64,000 nt of DNA from Candidatus Borrarchaeum yapensis (lineage in GTDB: Archaea > Asgardarchaeota > Sifarchaeia > Borrarchaeales > Borrarchaeaceae), in contig JAEOSF010000005.1 in assembly GCA_016840515.1 (NCBI GenBank), positions 1 through 64,000 on the forward strand, in the 5' to 3' direction. Positions 27,025 through 36,298 of this stretch are shown here, piece after piece. Within the stretch, counting starts at the first letter, position 1, and each line of letters opens with the position of its first letter. The notes below the pieces were generated by a model. That model saw only the letters and a list, made by a program, of their open reading frames with translations, searched no databases and was not told where the DNA came from. Both the position numbers and the translations under genes were made by a program.

Positions 27025-27117
27025 AAATTGGATTCCTTCTTATTATTAATAACAGGATTCATAATAAATACAAGTAAATACTCAGAAGAGGATTTGAACT
27101 CTCTTTTTATAAGATAT

Positions 27118-28887
27118 TTAAAGATAGGCTTCTGTGACGTATCTTCGCATCATGCGGTGGCTGTTAAAATAATAAGCGATCTTTCCAATAGAATTTTGCA
27201 TTAATTCGATCCATTGATCTCTTCTATCGTAGGCAGGAATGATTATGTATTCCATTTTAGAGTACAGATCATCTAATTCACGGGTTCTCCTTTCTTCATC
27301 TCCAACTACTTCGTGTGGTGAGGGTCCTATAGACCAACCAGTAACGTCCTCTATACAGCCCTCAAGCCACCAACCATCTAATACACTGAAATTTATTACA
27401 CCATTGTGAGCAGCCTTCATTCCACTTGTTCCAGAAGCTTCGAGGGGGGGCAATGGTGTATTCAGCCAAACGTCAACCCCGGATGTAAGTTTGGCAGAAA
27501 TATCCATATCATAGTTTTCGAGATAAACGATTGAAATTTCGTCTTTCAATAGTTCTCCATATTCATAGATTTCCTTTATCAGTTCCTTACCACTTAAATC
27601 GCGTGGATGCGCTTTCCCGGAAAAAATTAACTGTATTTTCCCTCTCTTATTTACATTTTTTAGTCTCTTCAAATCAGAGAAAATTAAAGTAGCCCGTTTG
27701 TATCCTGTAGCTCTCCGAGCAAAACCCAAAGTTAAGATATTTTGATCCAATTCTTTGCCCGTTTTCTCTCTTACTAAGTCAATTAGATCCTTTTTTGCTT
27801 TCATGTGAGCATCCCATATCTCATCGTCTGGTATTGAGTCAACTCTCACAAGGAGTTCAGGCTCGTTCGCCCAGCCCGGTAAATACTTGTCATAGAGTTC
27901 TCTAAAATGCAGACAAGTCCACATGTATGAGTAAACACCATTTGTTATTGCGCTTATCATATATCCTGGGAAAAGTTTTTTTGAATGATTCATATGCGAC
28001 TTCGCGACTCCATTCACAGCTCTACTTAAATTTAAGGCTAGCAGAGTCATGTTCAAGTTATCTTGCCCCGCAAATTTTTTAGACAGCTCCAAAGGGTACT
28101 CATTTCCTAATAATTCGTAGGCGAGATCATACGAGTACTTATCAAATGCTGCTGCTATGGGCGTATGGGTGGTAAAAACGCATAGATTTTTCACGCTGTC
28201 AGGTCGCATCTCATTATCCTTTAATAGCTCTAAAGTGAGTAGACTTGAATGTCCTTCATTCATGTGGCACTTCTTTATTTTGAAATTTAGTGCTTTAAGC
28301 ATCTTTACGCCGCCAATTCCTAAGACAATTTCCTGTTTTAAACGGTTCCTAGCGTCGCCATCGTAAAGATGGTCGGTGATCATTCTATCTTCAAAAGCAT
28401 TTTCTTCATCAGAAGTGTCGAGGAAAAATATAGGGACTACTCCGCCCGTTGGGCTTTGATGTTCATAAAACCAAGCCTTAATTTTGACAGGTCTTCCTTG
28501 AATTTGTACATATACACTAGTCGGAAGTAAAGTCATGAATTTAGAAGGATCCCATTCTTCTGAGTGTTCCAACTGTTCTCCTTTCTCGGTTATCGTTTGT
28601 TTAAGGTATCCTTTACGACTAATAAGGGTCACCGCAACTAAGGGGATTTTCAAGTCTGCACTGGACCTTATCGTATCTCCAGCTAAAACTCCTAGACCAC
28701 CGCTATATGTTGGAATTTCGTTTATAATTCCAATTTCCATAGAGAAATACGTAATTTTAGGGTCTTCTAGAAAACTATGCAAACAGAACTCGTTACAAAA
28801 GTGGTATGTCTTCCCCCAACGCTCTACTTTGAATTCAGTTTTATCGGGATCTACAAGCATTCCACAAGCAGGATCTTTGGTGCTCAT
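27118..28887 (-). CDS. glgP: Alpha-glucan (glycogen) phosphorylase with N-terminal YHS domain
   Basis: A 589-residue fusion. Residues ~5-47 are a YHS domain (DPACGMLVDPD then YHFCNEFCLHSFLEDP), a small Cys-rich metal-binding unit. The rest is an archaeal-type glucan phosphorylase, which splits alpha-1,4-glucan with phosphate to glucose-1-phosphate. ITYFSMEIGI, PTYSGGLGVLAGD, CHMNEGHSSLL and TPLPPLEASGTSGMKAAHNG are visible; the last holds the PLP lysine. It is divergent from copA, which has its own stand-alone YHS gene downstream. Whether the YHS domain senses metal or acts in assembly is unknown. Confidence 0.9.
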   Translation of the reverse strand: MSTKDPACGMLVDPDKTEFKVERWGKTYHFCNEFCLHSFLEDPKITYFSMEIGIINEIPTYSGGLGVLAGDTIRSSADLKIPLVAVTLISRKGYLKQTITEKGEQLEHSEEWDPSKFMTLLPTSVYVQIQGRPVKIKAWFYEHQSPTGGVVPIFFLDTSDEENAFEDRMITDHLYDGDARNRLKQEIVLGIGGVKMLKALNFKIKKCHMNEGHSSLLTLELLKDNEMRPDSVKNLCVFTTHTPIAAAFDKYSYDLAYELLGNEYPLELSKKFAGQDNLNMTLLALNLSRAVNGVAKSHMNHSKKLFPGYMISAITNGVYSYMWTCLHFRELYDKYLPGWANEPELLVRVDSIPDDEIWDAHMKAKKDLIDLVREKTGKELDQNILTLGFARRATGYKRATLIFSDLKRLKNVNKRGKIQLIFSGKAHPRDLSGKELIKEIYEYGELLKDEISIVYLENYDMDISAKLTSGVDVWLNTPLPPLEASGTSGMKAAHNGVINFSVLDGWWLEGCIEDVTGWSIGPSPHEVVGDEERRTRELDDLYSKMEYIIIPAYDRRDQWIELMQNSIGKIAYYFNSHRMMRRYVTEAYL

Positions 28888-29177
28888 TTTATCACTTTAG
28901 ATCAGTTTTATAATTTTGTGAATTCTTCTTTGTGCTGTAAAGTGATGTTGCTCAGACTACATCATGATTCTTTTATCTTTCTATTTTGCGATCCATATAA
29001 TATTTGAGACTGTTTCTTTAAAGCACCTCACGTTACTATTATAATGTAGTTTTGAGTCTGAAAAGATTAAATGTAAAAGATATTGTAGCCAAAAACCTTT
29101 AGATATTATTATTCGACTCTTAAAGAGTTTAGCTTAAATTGCAGAAGTCAGTAATTTTATATATGAAAAAAGCATAA

Positions 29178-29217
29178 TTTAAATACAAGATAGATATATC
29201 TTAAAAAGTAATATTTA
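29178..29217 (+). promoter_or_regulatory. copA promoter with operator shared with padR
   Basis: TTTAAATA at 29179-29186 is a TATA box. Immediately downstream lies AGATATATCT (29192-29201), within a longer imperfect palindrome AAGATAGATATATCTT, followed by AGTAATATTTA (29207-29217). Both elements recur upstream of the PadR/TRASH gene. A repressor here would block initiation. The rest of the 391-base glgP-copA gap shows only A+T-rich spacer. Confidence 0.5.
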
Positions 29218-29278
29218 TTAAACTGTCATATAATTAGAAATATGTCTTATTCTAGAATTAAGGAGGAGTATGAAGGAA

Positions 29279-31741
29279 ATGTCAACAACCACTAAGAGTT
29301 CTGTAGAAAAAAAATCTAAGAAGATCACACTAGGCATTACAGGCATGACTTGCGCAACTTGTGCATTGACTAACGAAGAGGAACTAGCAAATTTACCTGG
29401 TGTAAAGAAGGCGTCAGTAAACTTCAATGTGGAAAGAGCAACAATAATGTACGATCCAAGTAGAGTAAAACTTCAAGACTTTGTTAAAACTATTGAAGAT
29501 GTTGGCTACGGTGTTGCAACTGGTAAAGTAACAATTGCCATAGGAAACATGTCGTGTAGTTCATGTGCAGCAACTATTGAAGAAGTTTTAAATGAGGTTG
29601 AAGGAGTTAAATCTGCAGTTGTTAACTTCGCAACCGAAAAGGCTACAGTGGAATATATCCCGACGATTACTAATTTATCCATCCTAAAAAAAGCGATTAT
29701 TGATGCAGGATACGATGTATTAGCGATTCCCGAAGAGGGCGGAATGATAGATGTAGAGAAAGTAGCGCGAGAAAAAGAGATCAAAAGACAAAAATTACTA
29801 GTTATTTTGGGTACCGCACTTAGCATACCAATAATGCTCATAGGAATGCTATTACCTTTTGAAGTGTTCGGTGGCGAGTTTTTCAAAAATTTAGTACTGT
29901 TTGCTCTAGCAACGCCAGGTCAGGCAATTATTGGCAGGCAGTATTATGTTAGGACTTATAAACGCTTATTACATTTAAGGGCTAATATGGACACTTTAAT
30001 CGCAATGGGAACTTCTGCAGCATATGGATATAGTACTGTAATCACATTTTTCTTGGGAGGCGATGTATATTTCGATTCTGCTATCATGATTCTGACACTG
30101 ATCACACTTGGCAAATATCTAGAAGCTGTAGCAAAAGGAAGAACGTCAGAAGCAATCAAAAAACTGCTAGATCTACAAGCCAAGACCGCTACTATTATCA
30201 GAGATGGGAAAGAAATCGAGATACCTATAGAAGATGTAGAAGTAGGAGATTTGGTTATTGTAAAACCAGGTGATAAGGTTCCAGTAGATGGAATTGTTCG
30301 AGAAGGACGTTCTAGCGTTGATGAATCAATGCTTACTGGGGAATCATTACCTATCGAAAAAAATGTAGGCGATGAGGTAATTGGTGCGACTTTAAACAAA
30401 CTAGGGACTTTGAAATTTGAAGCAATGAAGGTCGGCAAAGATACTGCTTTAGCTCAGATTATAAAAATCGTTGAAGACGCGCAGGGATCAAAAGCACCTA
30501 TTCAAAGACTTGCAGATACCGTTGCGGGATATTTTGTTCCATCAGTGATTGTTATAGCAATTGTAACCTTTGTTCTTCAGTATTTCTTCGGACTTTCTCA
30601 ACTAATTGGAATCCCCTTAGGCGCGTCAGACGCTTTTACTTTTGCCATGTTGGCAATGGTTGCAGTTTTAGTCATTGCTTGTCCTTGTGCTTTAGGATTG
30701 GCAACTCCGACCGCTATTATGGCTGGTACAGGCAAAGGCGCAGAAAATGGAATCCTTATTAAAGGTGGCGAGAGTCTAGAAACGGCCCATAAGATGAATG
30801 CAGTAATTTTTGACAAAACGGGTACGCTCACTAAAGGAGAACCAGAACTTACAGACGTTATTACATCAAATGGCTATGATAAAAATAAACTCTTGACATA
30901 TGTAGCAAGTATTGAGAAAGGATCAGAACATCCCCTAGGTGAAGCAATCGTAAAGGGAGCTGAACAAGAAAACATCCAATTCATAGATGTAGACGGCTTT
31001 GAGGCAATTCCAGGTCACGGAGTTAAGGCAACTGTGAATGAAGAAACTGTGTTCATTGGCAATGAAAAATTGATGAGTGACAATAACATAAATATCGAAT
31101 CACTTAGAGACGCAATAAATAGGTTACAAAGTGAAGGCAAAACAGCAATGGTAGTTGCAATTGATAATACTTCAGCAGGTGTTTTAGCAGTAGCTGACAC
31201 ATTGAAAGAGTATTCGAAGGAAGCAGTTAAAAAACTTCAAAAGATGGGCGTGGAAGTCATCATGCTGACCGGTGATAATGAAAAGACTGCTCATGCCATT
31301 GCAAAACAGATAGGCATAACACGTGTATTTGCAGAAGTACTACCTGCTGATAAAGCTAACATGGTCAAAAAACTACAAAGCGAAGGAAAAGTTGTCGGTA
31401 TGGTGGGAGACGGTATTAATGACGCGCCAGCTTTGGTTCAAGCAGACATCGGGATTGCTATAGGATCAGGCTCTGATGTAGCAATTGAATCATCTGATAT
31501 CACATTAATCGGTGAAGACTTAAGAGCAGTTGTAGGTGCGATTGCTTTGAGTAAGAAGACAATGAAAACTATTAAACGAAATCTCTTCTGGTCGTTCTTT
31601 TATAATACGGTGTTCATCCCAGTAGCTGCTCTTGGATTGCTATTACCCATGTTTGCTGCCGCTGCAATGGCTATGAGTTCGGTATCAGTAGTTTCCAGTT
31701 CATTATGGCTCAAAAGATTTCAGCCGATGCATGTGATCTAA
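29279..31741 (+). CDS. copA: Copper/heavy-metal-exporting P1B-type ATPase
   Basis: About 820 residues. Two N-terminal HMA domains with GMTCATC and NMSCSSC metal sites are followed by eight membrane helices. [14 protein letters not shown] is the CPC transmembrane site of Cu+/Ag+ pumps. TGES is the actuator loop, [10 protein letters not shown] contains the phosphorylated aspartate, EHPLGEAI has the HP motif, and [12 protein letters not shown] is the hinge. It exports Cu+ or Ag+ from the cytoplasm using ATP. ATG at 29279 is ten bases after GGAGGAG and is chosen over ATG 29270, which is too close. The next gene, a YHS protein, is probably cotranscribed. Confidence 0.95.
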   Translation: MSTTTKSSVEKKSKKITLGITGMTCATCALTNEEELANLPGVKKASVNFNVERATIMYDPSRVKLQDFVKTIEDVGYGVATGKVTIAIGNMSCSSCAATIEEVLNEVEGVKSAVVNFATEKATVEYIPTITNLSILKKAIIDAGYDVLAIPEEGGMIDVEKVAREKEIKRQKLLVILGTALSIPIMLIGMLLPFEVFGGEFFKNLVLFALATPGQAIIGRQYYVRTYKRLLHLRANMDTLIAMGTSAAYGYSTVITFFLGGDVYFDSAIMILTLITLGKYLEAVAKGRTSEAIKKLLDLQAKTATIIRDGKEIEIPIEDVEVGDLVIVKPGDKVPVDGIVREGRSSVDESMLTGESLPIEKNVGDEVIGATLNKLGTLKFEAMKVGKDTALAQIIKIVEDAQGSKAPIQRLADTVAGYFVPSVIVIAIVTFVLQYFFGLSQLIGIPLGASDAFTFAMLAMVAVLVIACPCALGLATPTAIMAGTGKGAENGILIKGGESLETAHKMNAVIFDKTGTLTKGEPELTDVITSNGYDKNKLLTYVASIEKGSEHPLGEAIVKGAEQENIQFIDVDGFEAIPGHGVKATVNEETVFIGNEKLMSDNNINIESLRDAINRLQSEGKTAMVVAIDNTSAGVLAVADTLKEYSKEAVKKLQKMGVEVIMLTGDNEKTAHAIAKQIGITRVFAEVLPADKANMVKKLQSEGKVVGMVGDGINDAPALVQADIGIAIGSGSDVAIESSDITLIGEDLRAVVGAIALSKKTMKTIKRNLFWSFFYNTVFIPVAALGLLLPMFAAAAMAMSSVSVVSSSLWLKRFQPMHVI

Positions 31742-31814
31742 TCCCTTATTTTTTGGGATAGGTTTCCTAATCATTTGTATAAAAATTAACCAAATTAGAT
31801 AGGAGGAAATAAAC

Positions 31815-31967
31815 TTGGCTAAGGATGTTGTTTGTGGCATGGACGTAGATGAAAAAGATGCAGAAACAAAAGGATTAGTCTCTGAATACAAAGGTGAAAA
31901 ATATTATTTCTGCGCCCCAGGCTGCAAGAGACACTTTGAAAAGGATCCTGAAAAGTTTCTTAATTAA
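31815..31967 (+). CDS. YHS-domain metal-binding protein
   Basis: A 50-residue protein starting at TTG 31815 behind AGGAGG (31801-31806). VVCGMDVDEKDAETKG and YKGEKYYFCAPGCKRHFEKD form one complete YHS domain with three cysteines. Such proteins often accompany CopA pumps and may act as metal chaperones. It begins 73 bases after copA. It resembles the N-terminal domain of the divergent glucan phosphorylase. Confidence 0.85.
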   Translation: MAKDVVCGMDVDEKDAETKGLVSEYKGEKYYFCAPGCKRHFEKDPEKFLN

Positions 31968-32093
31968 ACTACTCTTTATTAAGAGAATTCACTCATTTCT
32001 TTATTTTTTTTCTGTGTTCCAAACAAATATTTTTTATATCACTTACAAATACTAGAAGTAAATACCTGATTAGATGTCGTTCTCTTCATATGC

Positions 32094-32165
32094 GCCGGGG
32101 TGACGGAGAGGTGACGTGACGGTCTGCAAAACCGTTTTATGGGGGTTCGAATCCCTCCCCCGGCA
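32094..32165 (+). tRNA. tRNA-Cys (GCA)
   Basis: A 72-base cloverleaf. The acceptor stem GCCGGGG pairs with CCCCGGC, with discriminator A at 32165. The anticodon arm is ACGGT-CTGCAAA-ACCGT, giving anticodon GCA (cysteine). The T arm is GGGGG-TTCGAAT-CCCTC. No intron is visible, and only CC follows the discriminator, so CCA is completed after transcription. The cognate synthetase cysS is 1.9 kb downstream. Confidence 0.96.
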
Positions 32166-32277
32166 CCTTCTTAAATCAAACTCATTTTTTATTCCTCGCA
32201 TTCAAGGATTTTAAACAACTTAAAGTTTTTAGATCAAGATAAAATCTTAATCTACTACTAAAAAAGGGATGGATGTC

Positions 32278-33072
32278 ATGTCAACTTTTTTGAAAAAAAC
32301 GAGAGCAGTACTAGAGTCAAAGTTCAAAGGAATCCATATTCCTGATACTCGTGAAGTCCTCATAGGAAGAATCTATCAGGCGGTATTACTTGAAGGAGCT
32401 ATGGGTGTTGGATATGCACCGAGAAATGCAACAACTACATGTACTGTCTTCAAGAAACCAGGAGAATTATATCAAACATCTTCAACGGAATTAGCTGACA
32501 TGGTCCTTTCTGACGAACCTCTCGAAAAGGCAGTCGGTCTAGCTACCGTTAATGCTCTAAGCCAGTTAATAATTGCATCCAGACCTGAAGAGTACAACAG
32601 GTATACAGACCTAGATACACTCAAATATATTCCATTGAGTAAAGACTCAAAAGTTGGAATGGTCGGTAGGATAGGTCCTTTCATCAATTTTTTAGCAAAG
32701 AACTCTGCAGGTGTTACTATCATAGATGATAATCCTGCTTTTTCAGAAGGTCTTCTTGGAAAAGGTGTGAAACTTTCTCGAAAAATCGAGGATATTGAGG
32801 ACTCTGATATCTTAATCATTACAGGGTCAACAACAATAGAACATTCACTCGAAGAACCTCTAAAGGTAGCGTCCAACGCTGTGTTCCGAATGGTTGTAGG
32901 TCCTACAGCATCATTTATCCCTGATCACGCTTTCGAACTAGGGATAGATGCAGTAAGCGGTATGACTTTTATAGATATAGAAAAAGCATTTAGAACTATT
33001 ATGGAAGGTGGCGGAACAAGAAATTTCTCTAAATATGCAGAGAAATACACAATAACCGTTAAAGAACTCTAA
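32278..33072 (+). CDS. DUF4213/DUF364 protein (putative heavy-metal chelation fold), first copy
   Basis: A 264-residue protein. The N-terminal half (about 30-100) has the DUF4213 look (LEGAMGVGYAPRNATTT). The C-terminal half is Rossmann-like (KVGMVGRIGPFINFLAKNSA, DSDILIITGSTTIEHSLEE, MVVGPTASFIPDHAFELGID), matching DUF364. Homologues are found with molybdenum, siderophore and corrinoid genes, but no reaction is established. It is followed 43 bases later by a second, diverged copy. ATG at 32278 is favoured over 32269 because GGGATGG lies upstream. Confidence 0.7.
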   Translation: MSTFLKKTRAVLESKFKGIHIPDTREVLIGRIYQAVLLEGAMGVGYAPRNATTTCTVFKKPGELYQTSSTELADMVLSDEPLEKAVGLATVNALSQLIIASRPEEYNRYTDLDTLKYIPLSKDSKVGMVGRIGPFINFLAKNSAGVTIIDDNPAFSEGLLGKGVKLSRKIEDIEDSDILIITGSTTIEHSLEEPLKVASNAVFRMVVGPTASFIPDHAFELGIDAVSGMTFIDIEKAFRTIMEGGGTRNFSKYAEKYTITVKEL

Positions 33073-33115
33073 AACTGTCATTCTTAATGTAATCTACGTG
33101 TTAGAAGGTATGTGC

Positions 33116-33949
33116 TTGGTTAGTGAGATCTTAAAAGAATGCTATAAGATTTTAACAGAATATCATGGCGAGGATCCTCCAAAATTGAAAACCATTTCCC
33201 GAGGATTTAGTTTTATTGGGATCCAACTAACAGATATGACTTCAGGTATTGCTTCTGCCGAACGAGACTGGCCTCACGAATTTCCAGTTTTTTTGAAAAA
33301 AACTGACAAAGACCTCCCCTCTGTGTATGCATTAGCAAAACTGGCATATGAAGGCCAAGGAATGGAGGTATGTTATGGACTCGCTGTTATGAGTGCCCTA
33401 ACAACAAGTATGCTAAAAAACTCCGATAAATATGAAATAATTGAAGACGCTGAAATAATTGATACATGGAAAGATAAATTTCTACCTGAAGAAGATGTTG
33501 TAGCTATAGTGGGAGCAATGCCTCTCTTTTCACGTCTTAAACCCTATTGCTTTCGTATTCTATTATTAGATATGCATGCTGATCGATATCCTGTTCCTGA
33601 AGATGTAGAATTAGTGGATTCTGTTGAGGGTCTTACCGAAGCTGACATATTAATTGCGACTGGAAGTTCATTGATCTACCATAGTACAGAAGAACTTATA
33701 GAAAAAACTCCAAAAGCGAGGCTTAAGGCAGTGATTGGTCCGTCTGTGACACTTCCTCCCGAGCCGTTCTGGAAAAGAGGAGTCCAATTTGTCGGTGGAG
33801 CGATGATCGAGGATGAAAGATTTATTCAAGCCTTGGTCGCTGAAAATATGATGGATAACTGGGAGACTTTTTTGAAGAAACGAAAAAAACTAAAGGTAGG
33901 TTTTGGCAAAGATACTGGATTTAGAAAAATCGGTTTTCTGAAATCCTAA
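33116..33949 (+). CDS. DUF364-family protein, second copy
   Basis: About 278 residues, distantly similar to the preceding gene: EEDVVAIVGAMPLFSRLKP, EADILIATGSSLIYHSTEEL and AVIGPSVTLPPEPFWKRGVQ correspond to its Rossmann-like half. TTG at 33116 follows AGAAGGT with six-base spacing; GTG 33098 is the alternative. The pair may form a heterodimer. Function unknown. Confidence 0.65.
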   Translation: MVSEILKECYKILTEYHGEDPPKLKTISRGFSFIGIQLTDMTSGIASAERDWPHEFPVFLKKTDKDLPSVYALAKLAYEGQGMEVCYGLAVMSALTTSMLKNSDKYEIIEDAEIIDTWKDKFLPEEDVVAIVGAMPLFSRLKPYCFRILLLDMHADRYPVPEDVELVDSVEGLTEADILIATGSSLIYHSTEELIEKTPKARLKAVIGPSVTLPPEPFWKRGVQFVGGAMIEDERFIQALVAENMMDNWETFLKKRKKLKVGFGKDTGFRKIGFLKS

Positions 33950-34021
33950 ATTGTTATGTTAAGAACTAATGTTTTTTAATATCAAAAGCTGTTTTATAAT
34001 TCGCTCGATTGGTGATAACAA

Positions 34022-35425
34022 ATGACTATTAATGTCTATAACACACTAGGTCGTAAGGTAGAAGAATTTCAACCTATTTCTGAGGAAGAAGTCAAAATAT
34101 ACGTGTGCGGTCCAACCGTCTATGACTATCCGCATTTGGGTCATGGCAGGACATATTTAGCTTTTGACATGATTATCCGTTATCTTAAATATAAAGGGTT
34201 TAATGTTAAGACTATTATTAATATCACAAATATTGACGATAAAATAATTAAACGCGCCAAGAAGAATAACGAAGATCCTCAGGAACTAGCAGACCGCTTC
34301 GAACAGATTTATTACGAGGATATGGACGAATTAGGAATTGAAAAAGCAGATTTCTATCCGAGAGTATCGGATACTATCCCTGAGATTATTGAATTTATAT
34401 CAACCCTTATCAAGAAAGGAAATGCCTATAAATCCAATGGTGACGTTTATTTCGATGTTTCGACTGTTGAAGAGTTTGGTCAACTCTCAGGACAGAAATT
34501 AGAAGAAATGAGATCTGGAGCAAGAGTAGCAATAAGAGAAGGAAAGCGAAATCCCTATGATTTTGCACTTTGGAAAAATTCAGAGGAAGGAGATCCTTAT
34601 TGGGAATCTCCGTGGGGTCGGGGGAGGCCTGGATGGCATATTGAATGTTCAGCAATGAGTATGAAATATCTAGGGTCACAACTCGATGTTCACAGTGGCG
34701 CTAGAGATTTAATATTTCCACATCACGAAAACGAGATAATGCAATCTGAAGCTTATACTGGCAAGAAACCCTTTGTTAAATACTGGATACACACAGGCTT
34801 CTTGACGATTGATGGCGAAAAAATGTCGAAATCGCTTGGAAATTTCATAACAATTCGCCAATTGCTCGAAAAGTATGACCCCGAAGCATTTCGTTTATTT
34901 GTAGCATCAACCCATTATCGGAATCCAATTGATTATAGTGAAGAATCTATGAATCAAGCGGAACAAAATCTTGAGCGTATTTATAATGCAAAACGCTTGT
35001 TAAAAAATGCAATTGCCTTAAATCAGTCGAATGGAACAAAAAATGAATTCTTAGAGGAAATATCAAAAATTAAACTAGAATTTCTCAATTCAATGGATTA
35101 TGACTTCAACACTGCTCAAGCGTTAGCACAATATTTTGAACTGATAAAATTTGCGAATCAAGCGATTACTCAAAATGCAGACAAACAAATACTGCAGGCA
35201 TTTTTATATACGATTAATGAACTTGGCAGCATTTTTGGTCTATTTCATAAAGAGCGTAAGGAAAAAGAGATTCCCGAAGAAGTTAAAAAATTGGTTGCGG
35301 CACGGGAAGAAGCAAGAAAACAAAAAGACTGGAAAAAATCAGACGAAATACGAGACAAAATTAAAGAAATGGGCTATAGACTTAGAGATTACCCTGATAG
35401 AACAGATGTCATTCCCTTAGAGTAA
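34022..35425 (+). CDS. cysS: Cysteinyl-tRNA synthetase
   Basis: A 467-residue class I synthetase of normal length. YVCGPTVYDYPHLGHGRTYL gives the zinc-binding cysteine and HIGH motif (HLGH). GWHIECSAMS and FPHHENEIMQSEA supply further zinc ligands, and GEKMSKSLGN is the KMSKS loop. It charges tRNA-Cys, whose gene lies upstream. Its presence shows that the organism does not depend only on the SepRS/SepCysS route. GGTGAT precedes ATG 34022. Confidence 0.96.
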   Translation: MTINVYNTLGRKVEEFQPISEEEVKIYVCGPTVYDYPHLGHGRTYLAFDMIIRYLKYKGFNVKTIINITNIDDKIIKRAKKNNEDPQELADRFEQIYYEDMDELGIEKADFYPRVSDTIPEIIEFISTLIKKGNAYKSNGDVYFDVSTVEEFGQLSGQKLEEMRSGARVAIREGKRNPYDFALWKNSEEGDPYWESPWGRGRPGWHIECSAMSMKYLGSQLDVHSGARDLIFPHHENEIMQSEAYTGKKPFVKYWIHTGFLTIDGEKMSKSLGNFITIRQLLEKYDPEAFRLFVASTHYRNPIDYSEESMNQAEQNLERIYNAKRLLKNAIALNQSNGTKNEFLEEISKIKLEFLNSMDYDFNTAQALAQYFELIKFANQAITQNADKQILQAFLYTINELGSIFGLFHKERKEKEIPEEVKKLVAAREEARKQKDWKKSDEIRDKIKEMGYRLRDYPDRTDVIPLE

Positions 35426-35545
35426 GCGTTGCATTTTTTTAGGTTGCCTTGAAAGCACTTGATTTCCTTTTTCTTGAAGGATGTTTGCTTTAAGAGGTTG
35501 TTAGGTCTTTTTCTTCGATTTTTTTATTTAGTCAAAAATCAAATA

Positions 35546-35737
35546 ATGACTTTTGCCGAGTATTATTATTTGGCTTATAAATTAATCACTGAACCGCAAA
35601 AGAATCCTATACAGCTTCTATTGATGGACAGAAGTCTTTCCACAGATCAAGCTCATCTTACTGTTTATACCAGAAAGAAGTCTTATTGGGAGAAAAATGG
35701 AGCTCTTATTGGAGTACCGGTAGATGGTATCAAATAG
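35546..35737 (+). pseudogene. Degenerate fragment, possibly NurA-like nuclease
   Basis: A 63-residue piece reading MTFAEYYYLAYKLI, then LLLMDRSLST, SYWEKNGALIGVPVDGIK and a stop. The DRSLS segment and spacing resemble the N-terminal catalytic region of NurA-family repair nucleases, but the protein ends far short of family length and the downstream frame is closed. I treat it as a relic. It is the only coding-like content of the 437-base gap 35426-35862. Confidence 0.3.
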
Positions 35738-35862
35738 ATGAGAATGATTTGTGGATCGGAAGATACTTGATTCAAAATCCTTAACTAAGTATTCTTCCAC
35801 CGAGAGCAGACTATCTTAAATACTATCTTGTCTTCTCTTTTAAAGATAACGGTCCTTAAATT

Positions 35863-36165
35863 TCAAGTATTAGGCTTCTCTTCGAGATTTGTTAATTCGT
35901 GAATTTCTTTAAGGACATTTTCTCCAAGTTTAGTAATTTTATAGATCTTGTATTTTCTCCTCTTTGGGGTTAGACACACACAACATTTTTTTGTTGCTAA
36001 TTCTTTTAGAGTCTTGCTTGTATAACTGATTTGGATCCTTAGACTTTCAGCAAGCTGTGAAGGTGTCTTTGTGCCACTACTTAGTTCAAGTAATAACTTA
36101 AATCTCCACTCACTCGCTAAAATATAACTTATCAACTCCCAATTAATAGGTTCCTCTTCAGCCAT
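35863..36165 (-). CDS. Winged-helix (MarR/ArsR-type) transcription regulator
   Basis: A 100-residue winged helix: ILASEWRFKLLLELSSGTKT then PSQLAESLRIQISYTSKTLK (recognition helix), and a wing around CLTPKRRKYKIYKITKLGEN. Archaeal regulators of this compact type bind DNA as dimers. It is divergent from mcrB with a ~130-base shared gap, so it is a candidate controller of the restriction operon. No ligand site is visible beyond a CC pair at KKCCVCL. Confidence 0.75.
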   Translation of the reverse strand: MAEEEPINWELISYILASEWRFKLLLELSSGTKTPSQLAESLRIQISYTSKTLKELATKKCCVCLTPKRRKYKIYKITKLGENVLKEIHELTNLEEKPNT

Positions 36166-36298
36166 AATGGACAGATATTTTCTATTTATTATAAATTTAG
36201 TTCATATTTAGTTATTAAGTTTGGTAAGTAATTATTTCAATTTAAAATACCTAATAGATGTTAACTGTTCTGACTCAATTTAGACGCCTGTGATCTTT

